Positions 36,599 to 45,845 are shown, counted from the first letter of the stretch. The stretch: DNA of 64,000 nt from an uncultured Pelagibacteraceae bacterium (GCA_902543575.1 CACBYV010000005.1:29013-93012); one strand, 5' to 3'. Made by a program: numbers and translations. The notes: a model not told the origin generated them from the sequence alone.

Positions 36599-37441
36599 AT
36601 GAAATTACTAAGAGTAGGAGAAAAAAATAAAGAAAAGCCAGCTATATTAGATAAAGATGGAAAGTTGAGAGATATATCTAAACATATAATTGATTTAGAT
36701 CCAACTCATTTAAATTTTGAAACATTTGAAAAAATTAAACAAATTGATTTATCATCACAGCCCGAGATTTCAAATAATACAAGAATTGGTTCATGCATAA
36801 CTAAACCAGGAAAATTTATTGCAATCGGATTAAATTTTTCTGACCATGCAGCGGAAACTGGAGCAAAACCACCGACAGAACCAATTGTATTTATGAAAGC
36901 CACTAGTTCAATCAATGGACCAAATGATGATATTGAAATTACAAGCTATTCAAACAAACTAGATTGGGAAGTTGAGCTAGGTTTAGTTATTGGAAAAAAT
37001 GCTAAAAATATTCCAGAAAAAAATTCACAAGATTATATCTTAGGCTATTGTTTAGTGAATGATGTAAGTGAGAGGGAGTGGCAAATAGAAAAAATGGGAC
37101 AGTGGGTAAAAGGAAAGTCGCACGATACATTTGGTCCTGTTGGTCCATATCTTGTGACCAAAGATGAGATTAATGATGTAAACAACCTAAATATGGAATT
37201 AGATTTAAATGGTGAACGAATGCAAACGGGTAATACAAAAACAATGATTTTTAATGTAGATCATATTGTTTCATATGTTAGCAGATATATGTCCCTTCAA
37301 CCTGGAGATATCATTACCACAGGAACACCCCCAGGAGTTGGAATGGGAATGAAGCCACAAAAATTTTTAAAAGCAGGTGATGAAATGAGGCTTTCAATTG
37401 AACTTCTTGGTGAACAAAAATCAAAAATAGTAGCAATTTAA
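36599..37441 (+). CDS. FAH-family hydrolase (2,4-diketo-3-deoxy-L-fuconate hydrolase type)
   Basis: A 280-aa fumarylacetoacetate-hydrolase-family enzyme. 'IAIGLNFSDHAAETG', 'PIVFMKATSSINGPNDDI', 'LDWEVELGLVIGK' (metal-binding Glu pair), 'VKGKSHDTFGPVGP' and 'IITTGTPPGVGMGMKP' match the subgroup often named ureidoglycolate lyase / 2,4-diketo-3-deoxy-L-fuconate hydrolase. Cleavage of a 2,4-diketo-3-deoxy-aldonate would give pyruvate and L-lactate. A Shine-Dalgarno (GGAGATGAG) precedes it. Last gene of the island before ppc. Confidence 0.88.
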   Translation: MKLLRVGEKNKEKPAILDKDGKLRDISKHIIDLDPTHLNFETFEKIKQIDLSSQPEISNNTRIGSCITKPGKFIAIGLNFSDHAAETGAKPPTEPIVFMKATSSINGPNDDIEITSYSNKLDWEVELGLVIGKNAKNIPEKNSQDYILGYCLVNDVSEREWQIEKMGQWVKGKSHDTFGPVGPYLVTKDEINDVNNLNMELDLNGERMQTGNTKTMIFNVDHIVSYVSRYMSLQPGDIITTGTPPGVGMGMKPQKFLKAGDEMRLSIELLGEQKSKIVAI

Positions 37442-37464
37442 TCCAAATATAATCTCTTTTTTGA

Positions 37465-37470
37465 TATAAT
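37465..37470 (+). promoter_or_regulatory. Extended -10 box before ppc, probable leaderless promoter
   Basis: TGA-TATAAT (extended -10, TGN motif) lies 5 nt before the GTG start of ppc at 37476. No Shine-Dalgarno is present. The transcript would start at or next to the GTG. Confidence 0.55.
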
Positions 37471-37475
37471 AAATT

Positions 37476-40157
37476 GTGATCAAAAGAGACCTATACTACG
37501 AGAGAATTCCTACAAAATCATTAAGAGAGGATGTTAGGTTTTTAGGAAATTCATTAGGAAATGTAATTAAAGAACAAGAAGGTAAAAGCTTTTATAATCT
37601 TGTTGAGAAAATTAGAAAGTTATCAAAAGCAAACAAAATCCAAAAAAAATCATATAAAAAAATTTCTAGTGAAATAAAAAGTATTAATCCTAAAAATACT
37701 TACAAACTTGCAAGAGCATTTAATCATTTTATGAATTTTATAAATCTAGCTGAGTCTATTGATGCATCTAGACAACTAAACCAATATGAAAATAAAAGAG
37801 ACGGTAAAAATCAAAAAAATATTTTTATAGAAGAAATTTTTGAGAAATTATTTAAAAATAAAAAAATTAATAATAATAAAATATATAGTTTTGCAAAAAA
37901 TTTAAATATTGGAATAGTTTTGACAGCCCATCCAACAGAGGTCAAAAGAAGAACTTTAATTCAAAAATACCATAAAATTACAGAAATACTTGAAGAAAGA
38001 GAGTTATTTAAAGATCACTCTTCAAAAATAAAATCTTTAAATAAAAAAATTCATGATGAATTTACAATTATCTGGAATACAGATGACTTAAAAAGATCAA
38101 AACCGTCTCCAGCCGATGAAGCGCGATGGGGTCTTGCAATAATAGAGGATAGTCTTTGGGAAACTATTCCAAAAGTCTACAGAAGACTCAATGATATATT
38201 TTTGAAAAATATGGGTAAAGGTTTGCCAAAAAATTTTAATCCTATTGAGTTTGGATCATGGATGGGAGGTGATAGAGATGGAAATCCAAATGTAACTTCA
38301 AAAGTAACAAAAGAAGTTTTATTATTATCAAGATGGGAAGCGGCAAAATTGTATGAAAAAGAACTTACTAAATTAATTAGATCATATTCAATGAAAAAGT
38401 GTTCAAAAAAAATTCAAAAACTTACAGGAAAATCATTTGAACCTTACAGAGTTTTCTTAAGACCTTTAAGAGATAAAATGCGATTTACTCATCGAGCAAT
38501 TGAACAGTTTATAGTGAACAAAAAACCTTTAGACTATAACAAATTGCTAAACTCAAAAGAAGAAATTTTAAAACCCCTTAGAATTGTCCGTGAATCTTTA
38601 GAGGAAAATCAAAGTGAAAATATCGCAAGCGGTGATTTATTAGACTTAATGAGAAGAGCAAAATGTTTTGGAATTAATTTAGCAAAACTAGATATTAGAC
38701 AAGAATCATCTAGACACTCACAATTAATTAATGAACTTGTTCAGAAAAAAAATAAACACCATTATTTAAAATGGAGTGAGGAGGAAAAAATTAAATTTTT
38801 ATTATCTAAGATGAAAAAAAAATCTAATTTCATCAAAAATTTTAATTTTAAAAATAAAGAAAACAAAGAAGTTTGGTCAACATTTAAAATTTTATCTGAA
38901 GAGCCACCTGAATGTTTGGGGGCTTATGTTATTTCAATGACATCATCTGCATCTGACATTCTCTCTGTTTTATATTTGCAAAAAGAAGCAAATATTAAGA
39001 ATAGATTAAGAGTTGTCCCTTTATTTGAAACATTAGATGACTTAATTAATGCAAAATCAATAATGGCTAGCTTGTTTTCATTAAAGTGGTACAGAGATTT
39101 AATAAAAAATAAACAAGAAGTCATGATTGGATATTCAGACTCTAGCAAAGATGCTGGAAAAATTTGTGCAAGTTGGCATCAATATAAGGCTCAAGAAGAA
39201 ATTATTAGAATTGCAAAAAAATATAAAATAGATGTTACTTTCTTTCATGGAAGAGGTGGTTCAGCGGGTAGAGGTGGAGGTCCAATTCAAGCTACTTTAA
39301 AATCTCAGCCGCCAAATACAGTTAATGGAAAAATTAGAATAACCGATCAAGGAGAAGTTATTCAGCAGAAATATGGATATCAGCCTTTAGCAATTTATAA
39401 TTTATGTAGCTATATAGGAGCGGTAATGGAGGCAACATTAACACCACCTCCAGTCCCTAAAAAAGATTGGAGAAATCTAATTGAAAAAATGTCTGATATT
39501 TCAAAAAGTTCATATAGAAAAAATATTAATCAAAGTTCAGATTTTATTAAATATTTTAAAACCGTTACGCCACATGTGTCTTTAGGAAAACTTTCAATTG
39601 GATCAAGACCGTCTAAAAGAAAGAATATTGATAATATCAAAGGTTTAAGAGCAATACCCTGGGTATTTGCTTGGACACAAATAAGACTAATGCTCCCAGC
39701 ATGGCTTGGAAGTGCAGAAGCTTTAAGATATTCATCGATAGAAAAATTTGAGAAAACACTAATAGATATGGAAAAAAATTGGCCTTTCTTCAATTCAATG
39801 ATGGATATCTTGGATATGGTAATTTCAAAAGTGGACCCAGATATTTCTAAAATATATGAGGAATACTTAGCTGATAAAGATTTAAAAAGAGTTGGAAAAA
39901 AACTTAGGTTCCAATTCGAAGTTATTAAAAAATTAAATAAAAAAATTACGCCTAAAGAAATTATAAATGAAAGAAAAAAGTTTAGATCAGGAGTTATTGT
40001 AAGAAATATTTACACAGAAGTATTAAATATAATTCAAGCAGTAGTTATGAATAAAATCAAAAATAAAAAATTGAATTCAGAAAAAAAAAATGATCTTAAT
40101 GATGCATTATTAACATCTATTGCAGGTATTTCAGCTGCAATGAAAAATACTGGTTAA
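37476..40157 (+). CDS. ppc: Phosphoenolpyruvate carboxylase
   Basis: An 893-aa PEP carboxylase that adds bicarbonate to PEP to make oxaloacetate, replenishing the TCA cycle. Active-site blocks are all present: 'VLTAHPTEVKRRTL' (His), 'GSWMGGDRDGNPNVT', 'MIGYSDSSKDAGK', 'FFHGRGGSAGRGGGP' (mobile loop), 'RAIPWVFAWTQIRLMLPAWLG' and the C-terminal 'MKNTG'. The start is GTG at 37476. The protein is somewhat shorter than some bacterial enzymes in its N-terminal region but is complete. Confidence 0.97.
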   Translation: MIKRDLYYERIPTKSLREDVRFLGNSLGNVIKEQEGKSFYNLVEKIRKLSKANKIQKKSYKKISSEIKSINPKNTYKLARAFNHFMNFINLAESIDASRQLNQYENKRDGKNQKNIFIEEIFEKLFKNKKINNNKIYSFAKNLNIGIVLTAHPTEVKRRTLIQKYHKITEILEERELFKDHSSKIKSLNKKIHDEFTIIWNTDDLKRSKPSPADEARWGLAIIEDSLWETIPKVYRRLNDIFLKNMGKGLPKNFNPIEFGSWMGGDRDGNPNVTSKVTKEVLLLSRWEAAKLYEKELTKLIRSYSMKKCSKKIQKLTGKSFEPYRVFLRPLRDKMRFTHRAIEQFIVNKKPLDYNKLLNSKEEILKPLRIVRESLEENQSENIASGDLLDLMRRAKCFGINLAKLDIRQESSRHSQLINELVQKKNKHHYLKWSEEEKIKFLLSKMKKKSNFIKNFNFKNKENKEVWSTFKILSEEPPECLGAYVISMTSSASDILSVLYLQKEANIKNRLRVVPLFETLDDLINAKSIMASLFSLKWYRDLIKNKQEVMIGYSDSSKDAGKICASWHQYKAQEEIIRIAKKYKIDVTFFHGRGGSAGRGGGPIQATLKSQPPNTVNGKIRITDQGEVIQQKYGYQPLAIYNLCSYIGAVMEATLTPPPVPKKDWRNLIEKMSDISKSSYRKNINQSSDFIKYFKTVTPHVSLGKLSIGSRPSKRKNIDNIKGLRAIPWVFAWTQIRLMLPAWLGSAEALRYSSIEKFEKTLIDMEKNWPFFNSMMDILDMVISKVDPDISKIYEEYLADKDLKRVGKKLRFQFEVIKKLNKKITPKEIINERKKFRSGVIVRNIYTEVLNIIQAVVMNKIKNKKLNSEKKNDLNDALLTSIAGISAAMKNTG

Positions 40158-40865
40158 ATGATAGAATTATTTGTTGCATTTGGAGCTGGATTGATAAGCT
40201 TTTTGTCTCCATGTGTACTTCCATTAATACCTGGATATATATCTTATATTTCTGGAAGCTCTTTAAATGAGTTATTAGAAAAAAAAACAATTAATATAAT
40301 CCCTATAGTTTTATTTACTTTTGGTTTTTCCGTTGTTTTTATAAGCTTTGGAGCTACCGCAACTTTTTTAGGTTCTTTAATTTTAAGTAACTCTTTTGAA
40401 TTAAGAATTATTGCAGGAAGTATAATAATCATTTTCTCCCTTCATATTATGGGATTAATTAATATTAAGTTTTTAAATTATGAAAAAAGAATTAATACTA
40501 AGATTAAATCAGGAAATTTTAGCTCAATATTAGTTGGTATGGCATTTGGATTTGGATGGACTCCATGTATTGGACCTATTTTGGGATCAATATTAGCTTT
40601 AGCTTCAATTGAGCAAAGTTTGAACCGAGGCATATTGTTACTTGTGTTCTATTCACTTGGTTTAGCACTACCATTTATTGCATCAGGTTATTTGATTCAA
40701 CGTTTTATGGTTGTTACAAAAAATCTAAAATCAAAAATGATAACTATTTCAAGAATTGGTGGAGGATTATTATTGATAACAGGAATATTAATGATTACAA
40801 ACCAGTTGCAAGCTTTAGGATTTTACATATTAAAGTATTTTCCTTTACTTCAGAAACTTGGATAA
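40158..40865 (+). CDS. ccdA: CcdA/DsbD-type thiol-disulfide membrane transporter
   Basis: A 235-aa membrane protein with six hydrophobic segments. The paired cysteines lie in 'SFLSPCVLPLIPGYISY' and 'FGWTPCIGPILGS', the CcdA/DsbD-beta signature. It moves reducing equivalents from cytoplasmic thioredoxin to the periplasm for cytochrome c maturation and other thiol repair. The ATG abuts the ppc stop. No thioredoxin partner is adjacent. Confidence 0.94.
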   Translation: MIELFVAFGAGLISFLSPCVLPLIPGYISYISGSSLNELLEKKTINIIPIVLFTFGFSVVFISFGATATFLGSLILSNSFELRIIAGSIIIIFSLHIMGLINIKFLNYEKRINTKIKSGNFSSILVGMAFGFGWTPCIGPILGSILALASIEQSLNRGILLLVFYSLGLALPFIASGYLIQRFMVVTKNLKSKMITISRIGGGLLLITGILMITNQLQALGFYILKYFPLLQKLG

Positions 40866-40867
40866 AA

Positions 40868-41456
40868 ATGAAAATATACCAAATCGATTGCAGCGCTAGA
40901 AAAGAGGGTTCTACCTCAAGGATGCTTGCAAAAAAAATACTTGATAAAGTTAAAAAAGACGATGATGAAGTCATTTATAGAGATCTAGATGACGAAATGC
41001 TTTTTATATCTGGTTTAACTGAGTCTGGAATGAAAATTCCAAAGAATGAGCAAACAGATGAACATAAAAAAAATGTTTGAATTGTCTGATAAGTTAGTAT
41101 CAGAGTTAAAAGAATGTGATGTAATTATTATATCAGTGCCAATTTATAATTTTGGCCCACCAGCAACACTTAAAGCTTGGGCTGATCTTGCAGCCAGAGT
41201 AAAATTGACATTTAAATACGGCGATGACGGAAGAAGAAAAGGTTTATTAGAAGATAAGCAGGTCTATTTAGTAATTACTTCTGGTGGAACAAAAATACAA
41301 GGGGAAGAAGACTTTTTAACTCCATGGTTGATACATATGTTAAATTTTTTTGGTATTAAAAAAATTGATATAGTTGCAGCAGATCAAATGGCTTTAGATT
41401 ATGAAAAGTCGATAAAAAATGCTGAAGAAAAAATAAAAGAACTATTTAAAGATTAA
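40868..41456 (+). pseudogene. AzoR-like FMN-dependent NAD(P)H oxidoreductase with one-base frameshift
   Basis: The track shows two overlapping ORFs (40868-41080 and 41046-41456). They form one ~195-aa flavodoxin-fold azoreductase/quinone reductase: 'IDCSARKEGSTSRMLAKKI' is the FMN phosphate loop, and 'VPIYNFGPPATLKAWADLAAR' and 'LVITSGGTKI' follow in the second frame. Removing one A from the A8 run at 41066-41073 gives '...EHKKMFELSDKLV...' without a break. So a single-base insertion in a homopolymer splits the gene. Sequencing error, true lesion or productive slippage are all possible. The end overlaps the convergent dioxygenase gene by 11 nt. Confidence 0.85.
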
Positions 41457-42549
41457 ATTTTCTTTTTAAATGTCTAAGTTTACCTTCTGTGCTGTCAAAA
41501 TCAATGTAGCATCCTTGTAAATATCTATCACCTTCGTTAACATCATATTTTGTTCTTCCATGAAGCAATCTATGATTGTCCATCATTAATAAATCTCCAC
41601 TTTCTAATTTAAATTCAACTTTATATTTATCAGAGTTGTATAATTCAGAAATTTTATTTCTAGCTTTATAGAATAAATCCAATTTTGATTTTTCTAATAT
41701 CGGAGCATAATCTAATCTAGGACTAAATCTAACTTGTTTAAAATTATTTTTTTCATCCAATTTAATTAACTCAGACATATCTTCTAGAACAACTGTTTTG
41801 TCTATAAATTTAAATTTTACTTTTACTGAAGATAAAATTTCATAATATTCTGGATAATCCTCTTTAATTTTTTCACTTACTGTGTAACCATCAACCAAGG
41901 TAGAATTTCCTCCACTCACATTATTTGTAATACAATGCAATAATTGAACACAAGGAACTGGTTTTCTATACGGATTATCTGTATGTGGAGATAATGCTAA
42001 TGATGTATAAGCCAAATCATTTGGATTAGGTACAGATCTTACATTAAAAAATTCCCCAAAATTTGTTCTTCTGACACTGCCAATCGAATTTGCAAATTTG
42101 ATAATAAAATTATCTTGAGTTGGAACATTAGTTAAAACTACAAAACCATACTTATAGAATGATACTAATAAATCATACATGATTTTTTTTTCAAAAATAT
42201 CATTTTCAAATTTAAATTTTTGAAAATTGTTAAAATTTGAGTCCCATTTAATTTTGTCAATTGAAATAGGATCAAGATTTTGTGATTTATACTCATTTAA
42301 TATTTGATCTTCTTTTATTTTATAATTGGTTCCATCATTGAAAAATAAATTAAGCAATCCATCTTCACTCTCAATTTTTTCTATATCAATGTTAGTATTT
42401 ATAGAATTTGGATCAAATAATCTTTGTTGATTTCCTTTATCCATAGCATCTTCGTTATTTATTCTTTCTCTAAGCCAAAATGGATGTATTTCTTCTTTAT
42501 TATTTCCACTATTTATAAATACTTTTTTAGAATCGATTTCTATTTTCAT
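41446..42549 (-). CDS. Gamma-butyrobetaine-hydroxylase-like Fe(II)/2-oxoglutarate dioxygenase
   Basis: A 367-aa protein with a short N-terminal GBBH-like (DUF971) domain ('HPFWLRERINNEDAM') and a C-terminal TauD/TfdA dioxygenase domain. Iron ligands are visible in 'SPHTDNPYRKPVPCVQLLHC' (HxD) and 'LLMMDNHRLLHGRTKYD' (distal His). Relatives hydroxylate gamma-butyrobetaine, trimethyllysine or trimethylaminoethylphosphonate, all trimethylammonium compounds. Several N-terminal Zn-site cysteines of eukaryotic GBBH are not evident. Substrate is therefore open. Confidence 0.85.
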   Translation of the reverse strand: MKIEIDSKKVFINSGNNKEEIHPFWLRERINNEDAMDKGNQQRLFDPNSINTNIDIEKIESEDGLLNLFFNDGTNYKIKEDQILNEYKSQNLDPISIDKIKWDSNFNNFQKFKFENDIFEKKIMYDLLVSFYKYGFVVLTNVPTQDNFIIKFANSIGSVRRTNFGEFFNVRSVPNPNDLAYTSLALSPHTDNPYRKPVPCVQLLHCITNNVSGGNSTLVDGYTVSEKIKEDYPEYYEILSSVKVKFKFIDKTVVLEDMSELIKLDEKNNFKQVRFSPRLDYAPILEKSKLDLFYKARNKISELYNSDKYKVEFKLESGDLLMMDNHRLLHGRTKYDVNEGDRYLQGCYIDFDSTEGKLRHLKRKFNL

Positions 42550-42636
42550 CTATCTAGATTCATCTATCAAATTCTAAAATTTTCAAGATATTTTATTTGA
42601 ACTAGTTGTATATTTTAACTATTACTCATCAGATAA

Positions 42637-43440
42637 ATGACCTTCAAAAAAACAAAAGATTTCAAGATTTATTACACCTTTTTGAATAAGCTTGCTAAGG
42701 ATTTAACTAATTTTTATTACACCAAACTTAACAAAACTTTTACAATTAATAACAAGTTAAAAGGCAAGGGCTATGATCCTGTTACCAGTGCTGATAAAGC
42801 TTTTGAAAAATTTATAAGAAAAAAGATTAATGATAAGTTCCCAGATCATCAAATTATCGGTGAAGAGTTTGGAGCAAAAAAGACAAAAAGTCTATTTTCA
42901 TGGATAATTGACCCAATTGATGGGACAAGATCATTTGTAGCTGGAAATCCTACATGGAGCAATTTAATTTCTCTAAATTATAACGACACCCCTATAATTG
43001 GTTTAGCAAATTTTCCAAGAATGAAAAGATACTATTTAAATCAAGATGATAAATCTGCTTTTGTGTTTGAAAATGGAAAAAAAAGAAAATTAAAAGTAAA
43101 CAAAAAAATAAAATTTAATTATTTGAAATTAGCTGCTGCTTTTCACGGAACTTTGTCTTTTCAAAAACAAAAAAAAATAATGAAATTTATTAAGAGAATG
43201 CAGTTTCCATGTTTTGATGCACTAACATATTGCCAATTAGCAGAGGGAAGACTAGATATTGTAGCTCAATGTGCAAACAAAATTTGGGATATACATCCTA
43301 TAATACCAATTATTGAAGCATCAGGTGGAATAATTACTACATGGGATAATAAAGATGCTTCATTAGGTGGAAACATAATTGTTTCAAATAATTTATCAAA
43401 TCATAAAAAAATTTTAAAATTGCTTAAGCCAGCTACATGA
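42637..43440 (+). CDS. Inositol-monophosphatase-family phosphatase (HisN-like)
   Basis: A 267-aa metal-dependent phosphatase. 'DPVTSADKAFEKFIR', 'IIGEEFGAK' (metal Glu), 'WIIDPIDGTRSFVAGNPTWSNLISL' and 'KIWDIHPIIPIIEASGG' are the IMPase metal-site blocks. The form 'DGTRSFVAG' is typical of HisN-type histidinol-phosphatases. Histidine biosynthesis is therefore a likely role, but sugar or inositol phosphates are alternatives. The stop overlaps the amidotransferase ATG (ATGA). Confidence 0.87.
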   Translation: MTFKKTKDFKIYYTFLNKLAKDLTNFYYTKLNKTFTINNKLKGKGYDPVTSADKAFEKFIRKKINDKFPDHQIIGEEFGAKKTKSLFSWIIDPIDGTRSFVAGNPTWSNLISLNYNDTPIIGLANFPRMKRYYLNQDDKSAFVFENGKKRKLKVNKKIKFNYLKLAAAFHGTLSFQKQKKIMKFIKRMQFPCFDALTYCQLAEGRLDIVAQCANKIWDIHPIIPIIEASGGIITTWDNKDASLGGNIIVSNNLSNHKKILKLLKPAT

Positions 43441-44162
43441 AAAATATAATTGTTCTTCAACACATTAAAATTGAGGATCCTGGTTATATTAAAGATTTAA
43501 TGTTAGAGGACAAAGTTCATATTAAAACTGTAGAACTTGACGAAGGGGAAAAAATACCAGATGATTTAACCAAATTTGATGCAATGTTTTGTATGGGCGG
43601 ACCAATGGATACTTGGATGGAAAAAGATTACCCTTGGTTAATAGAAGAAAAAAAAAAAATCAAAGAATTTGTAGTAGACTTAAAAAAACCATATTTAGGT
43701 TTTTGTTTAGGTTGTCAATTATTAGGAGAGGTAGTTGGAGGTAAAGTAGTTAAATCAAAAAATCCAGAGATAGGTATTTTAGATATTAATTTTTTAAATA
43801 GTAAAAAAGATGATTTATTATTTAAAGAATTTCCTGATATTATTAAATCACTCCAATGGCACTCATATGAAGTTCAAAATCTAGAAAATAATAATGATAT
43901 AACTCTTTTAGCGTCATCTCCTGAAACGAAATACCAAATTTTTAAATACAAAAAACATGCTTACGGTATTCAATTTCATATAGAGATAAAAGATACCACT
44001 GTAGGAGAATGGGGATGTGTGCCCGAATATAAGTCTGCTTTAGAGAGTCAGTTAGGACAAGGAGCTCTTGATAAATTTGATAGTGATGCGAAAGACAATA
44101 TTCAATCTATGAACAAATATTCTAAAATTCTTTACGAAAACTTCAAAAAAATAGTGAATTAA
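43437..44162 (+). CDS. Class I glutamine-amidotransferase-like protein
   Basis: A 241-aa stand-alone GATase1 domain, as in GMP-synthase-like proteins. 'FCMGGPMDTW', the nucleophile elbow 'YLGFCLGCQLLGEVVGG', and 'YGIQFHIEIKD' (catalytic His; Glu two residues on) are visible. Relatives hydrolyse glutamine or gamma-glutamyl compounds. No synthetase partner is next to it, so its acceptor is unknown. It is coupled to the upstream phosphatase by ATGA. Confidence 0.87.
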   Translation: MKNIIVLQHIKIEDPGYIKDLMLEDKVHIKTVELDEGEKIPDDLTKFDAMFCMGGPMDTWMEKDYPWLIEEKKKIKEFVVDLKKPYLGFCLGCQLLGEVVGGKVVKSKNPEIGILDINFLNSKKDDLLFKEFPDIIKSLQWHSYEVQNLENNNDITLLASSPETKYQIFKYKKHAYGIQFHIEIKDTTVGEWGCVPEYKSALESQLGQGALDKFDSDAKDNIQSMNKYSKILYENFKKIVN

Positions 44163-44223
44163 ATCACTTTAGTTTACATAATTAATAAGTTAGATTTTTA
44201 TTTTAATAATATAGGAGAGAGAA

Positions 44224-45786
44224 ATGAAGTATGGGTATTTTATAAAAATTTTATTGGCTTTTTTTCTAGCTTTTGCTCCAACACAAGCATTTGCAAAAAC
44301 TATTAAATGGTCAATGCAGGGTGATAGTTTAACACTTGATCCTCATGCTCAAAACGAAGGTCCTACCACTCAAGTATCTAGACAAGTATACGAAGCTCTA
44401 GTTACTAGAGGATTAGATATGAAAATTGGACCTCAACTAGCAACAGAGTGGAGAACTCAAGGTCCTAATACTTGGATCTTTAAATTAAGAGAAGATGTTA
44501 AATTTTCAGATGGCACTCCATTTACATCCGAAGATGTTGTATTTAGTATTTTAAGAGCAAAACAAAGAACATCTGATTTTAAAGAATATATAAGTACAGT
44601 ATCAGGTGTAAAAGCAGTTAATGACTACACAGTAGAAATAACAACAAGTAAACCAAATCCAATTCTTTTAAACCAACTTTCAAACATTTTTATAATGTCA
44701 AAAAAATGGAGTGAAAAGAATTTTGCAGTTATGGCACAGAACTGGGATGCTGGACAAGAAACATTTTCAGCCACAAATGCTATGGGAACTGGACCATTTA
44801 AAATTACATTAAGAGAACCAAATACTAAAACAGTTTTCAAACGTAATAAAAAATGGTGGGGAACAATGAAAGATGATAAAGTAACTGAAATTCATCTACT
44901 ACCTATAAAAAATGCAGCTACTAGAGTTGCAGCTCTTTTATCTGGTGAAATTGATGTTGTTACTGATGCACCTGTGCAGGATTTGGCAAGAATTAAAAAT
45001 TCACCAGCTCACAAAGTGGAAAGCACTGCTCAAATGAGAACTATATTCCTAGGAATGGATCAGGGAGCAGATAAACTTAGAACAGGTAATACAGGTGATA
45101 ACCCATTTAAAAAGAAAGCAGTAAGACAAGCACTCTATCAAGCAATAGATATTGAGGCTATTAAGAAAAAAGTAATGAGAGGTTTAAGTGAACCTGCTGG
45201 AATTATTACTTTTCCAGGTGTTAATGGATATACAGAGGAACTTGATAAGAGACTTCCTTATGATGTAGCTGCTGCAAAAAAACTTTTAGCTGATGCTGGA
45301 TATCCAAATGGATTTGAAGTTGAGCTTAGATGTCCAAATGACAGGTATGTAAATGATGAAGCTATATGTACAGCTGTTGTTGGTATGTTAGGTAAAATCG
45401 GTGTTAAAGTAAATTTATTTGCTCAAACAAAAAGTAAGCACTTTAAAGAACTAAAAGACAATCAAGGTGACTTTTATATGTTAGGTTGGGGAGTTCCAAC
45501 TTTAGATAGTCATTATGTTTTCCATTACTTATATGAAAGTGGAGCAAGCTGGAACAGAGTTAACTTTAGTAACTCTGATGTAGATGCCGCGATAAGAGTT
45601 ATGGAAGGTGAAGTTAACCTAGATAAGAGAAATGCTGCGATAGCTAAAGCTTGGAAAATAGTAAAAGATGATATTTCTTATCTTCCTTTACATCACCAAG
45701 TTATATCTTGGGCTGCAAAAAAAGATGTTAATGTTCCGATAAGACCGAATAACGAACCGTTATTCCGTTTTGCGAGCTTTGACTAA
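44224..45786 (+). CDS. Peptide/opine-type ABC binding protein (SBP family 5)
   Basis: A 520-aa family-5 periplasmic binding protein (DppA/OppA type). Signal peptide 'ILLAFFLAFAPTQAFA' ends near residue 24. 'DSLTLDPHAQNEGPTTQVSRQ', 'TWIFKLREDVKFSDGTPFT', 'GTGPFKI' and 'NRVNFSNSDVDAAIRVMEGE' are typical. A strong Shine-Dalgarno (GGAGAG) precedes the ATG. It starts a five-subunit importer operon. Peptides, opines or other amines are usual substrates; the true ligand is unknown. Confidence 0.93.
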   Translation: MKYGYFIKILLAFFLAFAPTQAFAKTIKWSMQGDSLTLDPHAQNEGPTTQVSRQVYEALVTRGLDMKIGPQLATEWRTQGPNTWIFKLREDVKFSDGTPFTSEDVVFSILRAKQRTSDFKEYISTVSGVKAVNDYTVEITTSKPNPILLNQLSNIFIMSKKWSEKNFAVMAQNWDAGQETFSATNAMGTGPFKITLREPNTKTVFKRNKKWWGTMKDDKVTEIHLLPIKNAATRVAALLSGEIDVVTDAPVQDLARIKNSPAHKVESTAQMRTIFLGMDQGADKLRTGNTGDNPFKKKAVRQALYQAIDIEAIKKKVMRGLSEPAGIITFPGVNGYTEELDKRLPYDVAAAKKLLADAGYPNGFEVELRCPNDRYVNDEAICTAVVGMLGKIGVKVNLFAQTKSKHFKELKDNQGDFYMLGWGVPTLDSHYVFHYLYESGASWNRVNFSNSDVDAAIRVMEGEVNLDKRNAAIAKAWKIVKDDISYLPLHHQVISWAAKKDVNVPIRPNNEPLFRFASFD

Positions 45787-45795
45787 ATAATTTAT

Positions 45796-45825
45796 TACAA
45801 GCCCTTTTTAATTAAAGGGCTTGTA
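45796..45825 (+). terminator. Stem-loop after the peptide binding-protein gene
   Basis: A perfect 12-bp stem (arms 45796-45807 and 45814-45825, 6-nt loop) with core ACAAGCCCTTT. No clear T-run follows, so it may stabilise the upstream mRNA or attenuate rather than terminate fully. It lies between the binding-protein and permease genes. Confidence 0.7.
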
Positions 45826-45845
45826 TAAAAATAAAATTTCATAAA

